From Enterococcus sp. 4G2_DIV0659 (GTDB taxonomy: Bacteria > Bacillota > Bacilli > Lactobacillales > Enterococcaceae), in contig NZ_NGLE02000001.1 in assembly GCF_002140715.2 (NCBI RefSeq), forward strand, positions 2,570,001-2,634,000: a stretch of 64,000 bases of DNA, read 5' to 3'. Shown here one piece after another: positions 8,769 to 16,916 of the stretch. The number at the start of each line of letters is the position of its first letter. Position 1 is the stretch's first letter. Both the position numbers and the translations under genes were made by a program. The notes below the pieces were generated by a model that was not told the origin of the DNA, did no database searches, and worked only from the letters and a program-made list of their open reading frames with translations.

Positions 8769-9584
8769 ATGAAAAAAGAGCGCGTAGATGTTTTAGCGTT
8801 TAACCAAGGATTATTTGAAACAAGAGAGAAAGCTAAAAGAGCAGTAATGGCAGGACTTGTTTATACCGATAAAAATGAACGATTAGATAAACCAGGCGAA
8901 AAAATCCCAATGGAAACACCTCTTCAAGTAAAAGGTCAAACATTACGTTACGTTTCCCGTGGAGGGCTAAAATTAGAAAAAGCCTTAACTGTTTTTCAAC
9001 TAGACGTCAAAGATAAAACAATGCTGGATATCGGCTCTTCCACAGGTGGATTTACGGATGTTGCTTTGCAAAATGGTGCACGTCTAAGCTATGCTTTAGA
9101 CGTTGGTTACAATCAGTTAGCTTGGAAAATCCGCCAAGATGAACGAGTTGTTGTAATGGAGCAAACCAATTTTCGATATAGTAAACCGGAAGACTTTCAA
9201 GAAGGAACGCCCGATATTGCGACTATTGATGTGTCATTTATTTCGCTGAAATTGATTTTACCTCCGTTGCATAAAATATTAAAAAAAGGCGGAGAAGTTG
9301 TTGCCCTAATCAAACCACAATTTGAAGCTGGCAAAGAACTGGTCGGTAAAAAAGGGATTGTCCGTGAGACGCAAACCCACGAATTAGTTTTAAATGATAT
9401 CCTTTCTTTTGCGCAAAGTCATGGTTATTCAGTGCGGGGATTAGAATTTTCACCGATCACTGGCGGAGAAGGGAATATAGAATTTTTAGCTTATTTAACG
9501 TCTGTTGATGAACCAGAAGAAAAGGATCTTTCAACGGAGATTAAAGCTATTGTTGAATCAGCACACGAAAAATTAAAAAGCTGA
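8769..9584 (+). CDS. tlyA: TlyA-family rRNA 2'-O-methyltransferase / hemolysin A family protein
   Basis: The 271-aa protein has an N-terminal S4 RNA-binding domain (RVDVLAFNQGLFETREKAKRAV) and a Rossmann methyltransferase with a SAM loop LDIGSSTGGFTD (about residue 92) and an IKPQFE motif. TlyA proteins methylate 16S and 23S rRNA cytidines in some bacteria; the Firmicutes members (YqxC) are less studied. An AAGAAGG site precedes the ATG. It sits at the end of the folD operon, just before a terminator and argR. Confidence 0.85.
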   Translation: MKKERVDVLAFNQGLFETREKAKRAVMAGLVYTDKNERLDKPGEKIPMETPLQVKGQTLRYVSRGGLKLEKALTVFQLDVKDKTMLDIGSSTGGFTDVALQNGARLSYALDVGYNQLAWKIRQDERVVVMEQTNFRYSKPEDFQEGTPDIATIDVSFISLKLILPPLHKILKKGGEVVALIKPQFEAGKELVGKKGIVRETQTHELVLNDILSFAQSHGYSVRGLEFSPITGGEGNIEFLAYLTSVDEPEEKDLSTEIKAIVESAHEKLKS

Positions 9585-9596
9585 TTCACTCTAATG

Positions 9597-9646
9597 AATA
9601 AGGTTGAGATGAGACATACGATGTTTTATTTCAACCTTATTTTTTA
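9597..9646 (+). terminator. Terminator between tlyA and argR
   Basis: AATAAGGTTGA (9597-9607) pairs with TCAACCTTATT (9631-9641), with a T run following. It closes the folD-tlyA operon. Confidence 0.8.
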
Positions 9647-9674
9647 TCCTTTCAAAATGAATAAAAATAGGCTA

Positions 9675-9683
9675 TGATAAAAT
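9675..9683 (+). promoter_or_regulatory. Extended -10 promoter for argR
   Basis: TGATAAAAT holds TG at 9675-9676 and TAAAAT at 9678-9683. It lies 32 bp before the argR start, and no clear -35 is visible. Confidence 0.5.
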
Positions 9684-9714
9684 GGAAACGAACTGAAAAG
9701 GAGTATATTATAAT

Positions 9715-10164
9715 ATGAGGAAAAAAGATCGGCATCGTCTAATTACTCGTTTATTAGCAGATAAAAATATCCAAAAACAAGAGGATTTTGTTACTTATCT
9801 TGAAGAGCGAGGTATTGAAGTTACTCAGGCAACAATTTCTCGTGACATTAAAGAAATGAAGTTGATCAAAGTTCCAGCGATAGACGGTGGTTATCATTAT
9901 AGTCTCCCAGCAGAAACGAAGGAAGATACATCTATAAAACTAGAAAAATTAATGAAAGATGCATTTGTTTCAGTTGATCAAATGGAAAAACATGTTATTT
10001 TACACACGATACCTGGTAATGCTGCTGCAGTGTCGAATTTGATTGAAAAGCAGTATAAAGAAATTGTTTTTGCAGCGATCAATGATGACGATAGTGTGTT
10101 GATTATTGCACGAACTGAAAAAGATGCTGAATATTTAAAACGTGAATTTTTCCGCTATTTATAA
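9715..10164 (+). CDS. argR: Arginine repressor family regulator
   Basis: The 149-aa protein has a winged helix N-terminus (RHRLITRLLADKNIQKQEDFVTYL, then GIEVTQATISRDIKEMKLIKV) and a C-terminal oligomerisation and arginine-binding domain with HTIPGNAAAV and INDDDSVLIIART. ArgR hexamers bind ARG boxes and control arginine metabolism; the copy beside recN is the conserved Firmicutes (AhrC-like) position. GAAAAGGAG precedes the ATG at 9715. Length is normal. Confidence 0.92.
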   Translation: MRKKDRHRLITRLLADKNIQKQEDFVTYLEERGIEVTQATISRDIKEMKLIKVPAIDGGYHYSLPAETKEDTSIKLEKLMKDAFVSVDQMEKHVILHTIPGNAAAVSNLIEKQYKEIVFAAINDDDSVLIIARTEKDAEYLKREFFRYL

Positions 10165-10184
10165 AAAAATGAGGTGAGAAGACA

Positions 10185-11876
10185 ATGCTGCAGGAACTTT
10201 CCGTAAAGAATTTTGCAATCATTTCCTCTTTACAGTTGGATTTTAATATGGGAATGACTGTTTTAACTGGTGAAACTGGAGCTGGGAAATCAATTATTAT
10301 TGATGCCATGGGGCTTTTAACGGGTGGTCGAGGATCGAGTGATTATATTCGTCAAGGCGCTTCAAAGTGCACCCTAGAAGGGCTATTTAAGATGCCTAAA
10401 AACCAAAGCTTGACTCATTTATTGGAAGAATTAGGCATTGAGACAGACGAGGACTCTCTTGTTATTCAAAGAGATATTTCTACTTCCGGTAAGAATGTTT
10501 GCCGTGTAAATGGACGAATCGTTAACATAGCTAATTTAAGAAAAATAGGCGAATTCTTAGTAGATATTCATGGTCAAAATGAACATCAAGAATTGATGCA
10601 AAGTGAAAAGCACTTAGGTATGTTAGATGATTTTGGTGGCAATGAGTTGCTTAAAATCAAAGAAGACTACGAAGGCAGTTATTCTGAATATAAATTGATC
10701 GAAACAAAAGTGAGAAATAGGCAAAAAAATGAAAAAGAATTTGCTCAGCGGATGGATATGCTACAATTTCAAAGTGATGAAATTGCGGCAAGTCAACTTG
10801 TTTTAGGTGAAGAAGAACAGTTAATTGAAGAACGAAACAAGCTAGGGAATTTTCAAAAAATTGCAGATGCTTTAACGACTAGTTATGAAGCGATTAATGG
10901 CGATGGAGACAGTAGTCTAGATAAAATTGGTTATGCGATGAACGAATTGCTTTCGATTGAAACGCTTGATTCTGAGTATAAATCGTTATCTGAAGTTCTT
11001 CAAAACAGTTACTATCTTTTACAAGAAGCGAGTGGAGATTTATCTAGGCATATCGATGGTTTAGAATTAGACGAAAATCGCTTAAATGAAGTAGAGACGA
11101 GGCTTGAATTGATTCGTCAGATGAAAAGAAAATATGGTGAGTCAATCGAATCTATCCTTGATTACTATCAAGAAATTACCCAAGAATTAGCTGACGCCGA
11201 TTTCCTTGAAGGGAAAACTGGAGAATTAGAAACATTGCTGATTGAAAAGAGAAAACAAGTCACTAAACATGGATTAGAACTACGTGAAATCAGGAAGAAA
11301 ATTGCTAAAAAGCTTGAAAAAGATATTTTGCGAGAGCTAAAAGAATTGTATATGGAGCGAACAGAATTTGATATTCGTTTTACTGAACTTCCTGATGAGG
11401 AATTTGGTGAAGATGGATTGGATCATGTAGAGTTCTTTATTACAACGAATCCTGGCGAGCCTTTGAAACCATTAGTTAGAGTCGCTTCTGGAGGGGAACT
11501 TTCCCGAGTGATGTTGGCATTAAAGACGATTTTTTCTAAATCTCAAGGAATTACTAGTATTGTTTTTGATGAAGTGGATACAGGTGTTAGTGGACGAGTA
11601 GCTCAAGCAATTGCTGACAAAATTTATCAAATTTCAAAAGGCTCACAAGTTTTATGTATTACTCATTTACCTCAGGTGGCCGCAGTAGCAGATTATCAAT
11701 ATTTTATCGAAAAAGAAATTATTGGTGAGCGAACTGAGACAAAAGTGAGAAGGCTAAAGAAAAATGAGCGGATAGCAGAAATTGCACGTATGCTTTCTGG
11801 AAGTGAAATCACAAAATTAACAACTGAGCATGCCAAAGAATTACTGAATATGGCTGAACATGAAAGGAAAGTATAA
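10185..11876 (+). CDS. recN: DNA repair protein RecN
   Basis: The 563-aa SMC-like ATPase has a Walker A (TGETGAGKS, about residue 29-37), a central coiled coil (about 150-370), an ABC signature (VASGGELSR) and a Walker B (SIVFDEVDTGVSG). It also has ITHLPQVAAV in the switch region. RecN acts early in double-strand break repair. A GAGGTGAG site precedes the ATG, and the gene is 20 bases after argR with no terminator between, so they are probably co-transcribed. It ends at a good terminator. Confidence 0.95.
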   Translation: MLQELSVKNFAIISSLQLDFNMGMTVLTGETGAGKSIIIDAMGLLTGGRGSSDYIRQGASKCTLEGLFKMPKNQSLTHLLEELGIETDEDSLVIQRDISTSGKNVCRVNGRIVNIANLRKIGEFLVDIHGQNEHQELMQSEKHLGMLDDFGGNELLKIKEDYEGSYSEYKLIETKVRNRQKNEKEFAQRMDMLQFQSDEIAASQLVLGEEEQLIEERNKLGNFQKIADALTTSYEAINGDGDSSLDKIGYAMNELLSIETLDSEYKSLSEVLQNSYYLLQEASGDLSRHIDGLELDENRLNEVETRLELIRQMKRKYGESIESILDYYQEITQELADADFLEGKTGELETLLIEKRKQVTKHGLELREIRKKIAKKLEKDILRELKELYMERTEFDIRFTELPDEEFGEDGLDHVEFFITTNPGEPLKPLVRVASGGELSRVMLALKTIFSKSQGITSIVFDEVDTGVSGRVAQAIADKIYQISKGSQVLCITHLPQVAAVADYQYFIEKEIIGERTETKVRRLKKNERIAEIARMLSGSEITKLTTEHAKELLNMAEHERKV

Positions 11877-11956
11877 TTTAAGTATCTATCTAGATAGGTT
11901 AAAGAAATAAACAAACTTAGGATTGGAAGTATAAACTTTTTATCTCTAATTTATAT

Positions 11957-11997
11957 ACTGGAATGTAACTCATAGAGTTATGTTCCAGTTTTTTTAT
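11957..11997 (+). terminator. Terminator after recN
   Basis: A 15-bp stem with two G-U pairs (11957-11971 with 11975-11989), a 3-base loop and a run of T residues. Confidence 0.9.
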
Positions 11998-12636
11998 TTC
12001 ATTGAGTGGAAACTGCTGCAAATATAAGCTTAAAAAGCAGAATTAAGTCTTTTGAACAGTCCAGTTTCAAAAGAAATCTATTTGTCATATTTACAATAAA
12101 ACTAATAATAATATAAGTTGTTTCACTATTTTCATTTCTATATTTCTGGGAATATAGATAACTATTTTATATTTCGTTGCATATTAATTAAATGTATAAA
12201 AAATATAAAAAAGATATATTTATGGTTTTTCGACGAGTTGTTGACAAAAAAATAGTACAAATATATCATGTTTGTGTACGTACATATAGATTTCTAGACA
12301 ATTCTTATAGTTATTTAATGAGTCTTAAAAGTACGAAATATTTTGTTTTGAAAGTCAGTATAGCTGAACTTTTAAATAGACGAAAACACATAGAACAGAA
12401 TTTTTATGATTTAGACGAGGTGGTTCCAGAAAATTAGAATTTACAATGAAAAAATGATAAAGCAGCTATTAAAGGTGATGTTTAGCTGTATCAAGACTAG
12501 TTTGGCATAAAGAGAAAATGAAAAGAGGAAGTGTTGTTTTTGTGCCTAAAAGTTGAAAGTAGCTTTTAGTTTAAATCATTGATCAATGTATTTTTTTAGA
12601 ATTCTAAACTAGTTGAAGAAGGGATATCTATTACTC
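11998..12636 (+). other. Long AT-rich region and leader before the fibre operon
   Basis: No convincing gene lies here. An 81-codon frame at 12192-12437 has no ribosome binding site and contains the best promoter of the region. Downstream of that promoter about 360 bases of leader precede the first gene. The leader holds a hairpin CTAAAAG/CTTTTAG (12547-12570) and a palindrome CATTGATCAATG (12577-12588) followed by a T-rich run, which together look like a possible attenuator just before the signal peptidase gene. No known riboswitch class is recognised. Confidence 0.5.
12241..12269 (+). promoter_or_regulatory. Strong promoter candidate for the SipW/BsaA/SpaA operon
   Basis: A consensus -35 TTGACA (12241-12246) and TATCAT (12264-12269) are 17 bp apart. 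It is the only near-consensus promoter seen between the recN terminator and the operon. Confidence 0.65.
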
Positions 12637-13362
12637 ATGGAACAGCGAAAAAAGAAAAAACATAGAAAATCATCACAGGACAGGCAACCAAGAAAAAAGA
12701 ATCAACGGAAGTTGCAACAAGAATCAAATGAGAATCGAAAAAAAAGAAATCGTCCAGGTCAAGATCGCCTATCAAAAAAAAGGAAAAGATCTGCAGTACA
12801 TAAGAAAAAAAGATCACTGAAAAAAGAATGGTTGAAAAATTTGTTAGATTTGTTGTTTTACGTTGTTACTTTAGGGTTAATCAGTATGTCTGTTCTTTTT
12901 GCTTTTAGCGGAGATCAAAACAAGACTATTTTTGGTTACCGTATTTTTAGTGTTCGGACAAATTCGATGGCGCCGAACAAACGAGATCAGCAATCTGGCG
13001 GTTTTTATGCTGGAGATGTGATTATCGTGAAAGATATTCCAGGAAATCAAGCGAAAACAGGCGATGTAATCACGTATCATCCTTCAATGGAGAGTAAGGC
13101 TTTTTTAACACATAGAGTTGTAAAAAAATTAGACCAATTGAATGGGCATAAAGGAATTTATTATGTCACAAAAGGAGACAATAATAATACCGAAGATTTA
13201 CCCATTAGCGAAAAACAAGTAGTCGGAAAAAAACTAATCGTTTTTCCAAAAATCGGGGGAATTTTAAAATTTATTCGAGAAAATTTTGTCGTGTCTATTA
13301 TTTTTATTCTTTCGGTTTTTGGTTTTATTCTAGTAATAAAGATGTACATTTTTTCTAAGTGA
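12637..13362 (+). CDS. sipW: SipW-type (ER-type) signal peptidase I with basic N-terminal extension
   Basis: The 241-aa membrane protease has one membrane span before the catalytic domain (about residues 72-92) and one at the end (about 217-237). Catalytic elements of the SipW branch are visible: Ser in RTNSMAP, His in LTHRVV (His in place of the Lys of ordinary type I enzymes) and Asp in TKGDNNNTED. SipW enzymes process TasA/BsaA fibre subunits with unusual signal peptides, and such subunits follow here. The first 65 residues are almost all Lys, Arg, Gln and Asn, far longer than a usual cytoplasmic tail. The ATG at 12637 has an AAGAAGGG site at a rather long distance; an in-frame TTG at 12613 has none. 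Confidence 0.85.
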   Translation: MEQRKKKKHRKSSQDRQPRKKNQRKLQQESNENRKKRNRPGQDRLSKKRKRSAVHKKKRSLKKEWLKNLLDLLFYVVTLGLISMSVLFAFSGDQNKTIFGYRIFSVRTNSMAPNKRDQQSGGFYAGDVIIVKDIPGNQAKTGDVITYHPSMESKAFLTHRVVKKLDQLNGHKGIYYVTKGDNNNTEDLPISEKQVVGKKLIVFPKIGGILKFIRENFVVSIIFILSVFGFILVIKMYIFSK

Positions 13363-13429
13363 CGATTTAATTAATGGTATTTGCCTTTTTAAGGTTAATA
13401 TAAAATTTTTTTAATAGGAGGAAGCAACA

Positions 13430-14524
13430 ATGAAAAGCAAAAAGAAAAAGTTGTTAATTGCGGCAAGCGTTTTAGCGTTGACCGCGCTTGGTGCCGGAAC
13501 CTTTGCTTGGTTCACGAGTGAAGATAAGGTTACCAATCATTTTGAAGGGGAAATTGCTGGTAATGATATTCAAATTGTAGAGACTTTTACACCTGAAAAA
13601 GACTGGACACCTGGTGAAGGAGTTGCCAAAAAAGTTTCTGTAGCTAATGTGTCAGAGTATGATGCGTTGATCCGTATAAGCTTTGATGAAATGTTCAAAA
13701 AATTAAGAAATAACAATGAGATTTATTTTGATGGGGAAGGAAAATATATTTGGGCATCCGGTCCAGAAAAAGGAAAGGAGTTAGCCAATGCGCCAGTTGT
13801 TCCTAAAGCGATGCCTTCTAAATCAGAGTATGTGAGTTTAGGGTACATAGATGTAACGAGTAATTTAACAACAGCAGTTCAAAATATTACGATCGATAAT
13901 AAAGAATATAGCTTTAAAATGTATGAAAAAGAAGTGCAAGCAGCGGGCACAAAACCATCAGGGGAAGTGATTCCAGAAGAATATTCCTATGTAGCACAAT
14001 GGGAAGCGGCTGATGGTACTAAAGCAAAAGCCTATATCGGGAATACTTCTGGCACAGTGAATCGTGATCGGACGACAAGTAAGTTGACGTTGGTCAATCC
14101 AGCGTATCTGTGTATGATTGATGCGACCTATAATGAAACGAGTAAAAAATGGGCGGATCCCAATGATCTATACAATAAACCTTCAGTGGATGATATAACC
14201 TATAAAGCGTTTGCGGATGATTTGATTCAATTAGGTTTTAAAGAATTAGCGAAAGATATAACCAATGATAAATGGTATTACAATCAAGCGGACGGCTACT
14301 TTTATTTTATCGGAAAAGTTTTACGTGGAACACAAACGCCTCAGCTTTTAGAGAGTGTGAAATTAATGGAAGCGGCAGATAATAGTTATAGCTTGTTGCA
14401 ATTTGATTTAACAGTAAACGCTCAAGGGATTCAAAATGCCCAACAATCAATCAAAGATACATGGAAAACAGATGTCAGCAATAAAGCTTTGTATGATAAG
14501 TTAGTGGAGTTTTGTGATTACTAA
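13430..14524 (+). CDS. BsaA-family SipW-dependent fibre subunit (first copy)
   Basis: The 364-aa secreted protein has a SipW-type signal peptide: basic start, hydrophobic core, then GTFAWFTSEDKVTN at about residues 23-36. The mature part has the BsaA/CPF_0494 family pattern: TFTPEKDWTPGEGVAKKVSVAN, then DALIRISF, and near the end DGYFYFIGKVLRG and a final W in KDTWKTD. In Clostridium perfringens BsaA polymerises into pellicle fibres in a SipW-dependent way. It is the longest of three related proteins in the operon and likely the main subunit. A strong AGGAGG site precedes the ATG. Role by analogy only. Confidence 0.8.
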   Translation: MKSKKKKLLIAASVLALTALGAGTFAWFTSEDKVTNHFEGEIAGNDIQIVETFTPEKDWTPGEGVAKKVSVANVSEYDALIRISFDEMFKKLRNNNEIYFDGEGKYIWASGPEKGKELANAPVVPKAMPSKSEYVSLGYIDVTSNLTTAVQNITIDNKEYSFKMYEKEVQAAGTKPSGEVIPEEYSYVAQWEAADGTKAKAYIGNTSGTVNRDRTTSKLTLVNPAYLCMIDATYNETSKKWADPNDLYNKPSVDDITYKAFADDLIQLGFKELAKDITNDKWYYNQADGYFYFIGKVLRGTQTPQLLESVKLMEAADNSYSLLQFDLTVNAQGIQNAQQSIKDTWKTDVSNKALYDKLVEFCDY

Positions 14525-14557
14525 TAACTAGAAAAAAATGATGCGGGAGGAGAGAGG

Positions 14558-15292
14558 ATGAAAAGAATAAAGCGATTTTGTCAACTATCTAGTTGGATTA
14601 TTGTAGGTTTAGCATTCATCGGTACTTCTTCATGTTTTGTCTATGGGGCTGAAGGAGAACCGTTACCTCCTGGCATTGTCATAGGAGATGATAAAGGAAT
14701 TCAAGTTCAATCAGATGGCAACTATTTAGTTGAGATCAATAATGTATTGCCAGGAAAAAAATGGACGATCGATGTTAATTTAATGAGTGTTGATAAAGGT
14801 ACACCATACGATTTAAGCATACGCTTGTTAAAACCGACCGTTGAGGGACCGATAGATTTTTCAAAAGCAATCCGCATGACGATGGACTATAATGGCAAAA
14901 AAATTTATGATGGTCCAGCATCCGGTATCAGTAAAGAATTGAACTTGCAAGAATCCACATACTCTTTAGGTACTTTTCGTTCTGGAGATAGTAGGCGGTT
15001 GCATGTAACATTTGAAATGGATAGTACCTATACAAAAGATGATTTTCAAGTGAAGAGCGTGATGGAAAATATCTGGGCATTTCGAGCAGTCAAAAATCAT
15101 GAGCCTGAATCTATAAAAACAAGTGAGACTAAAAAACAAGTGGAGTGGAAAAAACCAACAACTCTATTTCCACGAACAGGTGAAGAATGGCGGAATGTTT
15201 TAATTTATACGTGTTTAGGTTTATTCGTAATGTTGATGGCATTATTGATAGCTAAAAAGAAATACGAAGAACAAAAAAACGCTCATAAATAA
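14558..15292 (+). CDS. Secreted, membrane-anchored protein with FPRTG sorting-like tail
   Basis: The 244-aa protein has an ordinary signal peptide (cleavage likely after VYGA, about residue 31). An extracellular beta-rich domain follows, then a tail starting near residue 203 with LFPRTGEE, a hydrophobic span and a Lys-rich end. That layout equals a sortase signal, but Phe replaces Leu in LPxTG. No sortase is encoded nearby, so either the housekeeping sortase accepts it or the protein stays membrane-bound. A GGGAGGAGAG site precedes the ATG. Placed between two fibre subunits, it may be the fibre's wall or membrane anchor; that is inference. Confidence 0.7.
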   Translation: MKRIKRFCQLSSWIIVGLAFIGTSSCFVYGAEGEPLPPGIVIGDDKGIQVQSDGNYLVEINNVLPGKKWTIDVNLMSVDKGTPYDLSIRLLKPTVEGPIDFSKAIRMTMDYNGKKIYDGPASGISKELNLQESTYSLGTFRSGDSRRLHVTFEMDSTYTKDDFQVKSVMENIWAFRAVKNHEPESIKTSETKKQVEWKKPTTLFPRTGEEWRNVLIYTCLGLFVMLMALLIAKKKYEEQKNAHK

Positions 15293-15334
15293 AAAACAGC
15301 AACACGATATTAAAACTAGGAAGGAGAGCAAGAG

Positions 15335-16198
15335 GTGAAAAACAAGAAACGTAGGTCTGCGAAAAATAAAAGAAAGAAAAAAGTTGTTAAACGGAGTTTT
15401 CGCGTGTATTTGGCTCTATTTGCTTTTGTTTTTTCTAGTTTAATGATACTTGGAAGCACCTATGCGTGGTTTACATCGGCTGATTCAGTTACTAATAAAT
15501 TTCAAGGCGGCCGTTTTCAAGCCGAGTTAACAGAGGTTTTTGAGCCTAATCTGACTTGGTATCCTGGGACAGACACAACGAAACAGATTCGTGTGCAAAA
15601 TACAGGTCAATTACCTGCCCTTATAAGAGTCTCCTTATATGAATATCTCTTAACTTTTAAAGTAGGTCTAACCGATAAAATAGGAAATGGTAACTTAGCA
15701 ACAGTTTCAAAAGAGCGCCAGCCAGCTGTTAACAGAAAAAATTCAGTTACTTGGAAAGCTGCAGCGGAAAAAGGCGGTACATATAAAGATGGTTCGTTTT
15801 ACTATATAGCTAAGAAAGCATATACATCAGATCGTACGAATAATAAAGGTAGATACAAAATAAATGACCCGCTGAGAAAGACCTTACCGTTTGATTTTAT
15901 TGAGATCAATTTTTCTGCATCTATGAATCTTCAACCTCCCAAGCCAGAAACCAAAAATTACTGGTTATACGAAGATGGTTATTTTTACTACTCAGAACTA
16001 TTGGAACCAGGAAAAATAAGTGAGCCATTGGTAGATAATGTGACGCTTTCTCTCAATACATCAAATAACTTTAAAGGGGCATTATATCAGCTGAATCCAT
16101 TTCTGGAAGCCCATGATCCTGTGGAAACGATTAGTGAAGAGTGGAGTATTGGAAGAAGTGGTCCAATTTATGAAATGCTTAAGGATAAATTGAAGTAA
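15335..16198 (+). CDS. BsaA-family SipW-dependent fibre subunit (second copy)
   Basis: The 287-aa protein has a long basic start (first 23 residues), a hydrophobic core and the SipW-type motif STYAWFTSADSVTN at about 41-54. The mature domain repeats the pattern of the first subunit: VFEPNLTWYPGTDTTKQIRVQN, LPALIRVSLYEY, DGYFYYSELLEPGK and a late W in ISEEWSIG. It starts at GTG with AGGAAGGAGAG upstream. The sequence differs widely from the first copy, so it is an old paralogue and perhaps a minor or cap subunit. Confidence 0.78.
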   Translation: MKNKKRRSAKNKRKKKVVKRSFRVYLALFAFVFSSLMILGSTYAWFTSADSVTNKFQGGRFQAELTEVFEPNLTWYPGTDTTKQIRVQNTGQLPALIRVSLYEYLLTFKVGLTDKIGNGNLATVSKERQPAVNRKNSVTWKAAAEKGGTYKDGSFYYIAKKAYTSDRTNNKGRYKINDPLRKTLPFDFIEINFSASMNLQPPKPETKNYWLYEDGYFYYSELLEPGKISEPLVDNVTLSLNTSNNFKGALYQLNPFLEAHDPVETISEEWSIGRSGPIYEMLKDKLK

Positions 16199-16239
16199 GG
16201 GATGAACAGTGCTGTTGGAAATAAGTGAGGGATGAACGA

Positions 16240-16893
16240 ATGAGTGTAAAAAAAAGAAGAAAAAAGATCAACTTCTTCAAAAGACTACTATTATTAATTT
16301 TAGTTGTACTTATGATGGTTATAATTGCAACACGTATTCATGATGTTTATGCAGCAAATAAAGCAACAGATGAAGAAGTGAATGATTTTCGGGTGAGTGA
16401 TTTAAAAACAACAATTAAAGAAACGTTTACACCACCAAAAGATTTAAACGTAAATACTCCCATTGAAAAAAACGTGACTATTCTGAATGATCAACATCAA
16501 GATGTGTTTATCCGAGTTTTAGTTTTACCGACAATCATCGCAAAGAGCTCTGGAGGCGAAGATTTAATCCTGCCAGCCAGTTTTAAGGGAGAGAACCCTC
16601 AATTGGCTATTCCTTTTGAGACAACTAACTGGATAGATGGTGAGGATGGCTATTTCTATTACACTAAGAAGCTAAAAAAAGGAGAAAAGAGCACTAGTTT
16701 ATTCAAGCAAGTAAGGATTATTTCAGAAAATATAAATAAGCATTATTTAAATGCAGAAGTAACAATTGAAATTAAGGTAGAAGGAATCAACACAACACCA
16801 TTTGCATACCGTGATGCTTGGTGGGCGGGGGAGACGCCAACGAAAGAACCTAGGATAGGCATTGATACTCAACTGAAGTTGCAAATTGAGTAG
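16240..16893 (+). CDS. Third BsaA-like secreted protein without the AWFT signal motif
   Basis: The 217-aa protein shares the family core: TFTPPKDLNVNTPIEKNVTILN, DVFIRVLVLP, DGYFYYTKKLKKGEK and a closing YRDAWW. Its signal region (basic start, then a long hydrophobic stretch ending DVYAANK) looks like an ordinary signal peptide and lacks the A-W-F-T motif of the other two, so it might be processed by a different peptidase. The ATG at 16240 is preferred because GTGAGG lies 9 bases before it; a GTG at 16225 is within that site. It could be a fibre cap or adaptor. Confidence 0.65.
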   Translation: MSVKKRRKKINFFKRLLLLILVVLMMVIIATRIHDVYAANKATDEEVNDFRVSDLKTTIKETFTPPKDLNVNTPIEKNVTILNDQHQDVFIRVLVLPTIIAKSSGGEDLILPASFKGENPQLAIPFETTNWIDGEDGYFYYTKKLKKGEKSTSLFKQVRIISENINKHYLNAEVTIEIKVEGINTTPFAYRDAWWAGETPTKEPRIGIDTQLKLQIE

Positions 16894-16916
16894 GAGGTTA
16901 GTCGAAAGGGGATAAA

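Noticed and set aside
12192..12437. 81-codon frame on the + strand before the fibre operon
   Set aside because: It has no ribosome binding site, unusual composition and overlaps the best promoter in the region (12241-12269). I treat it as leader sequence.
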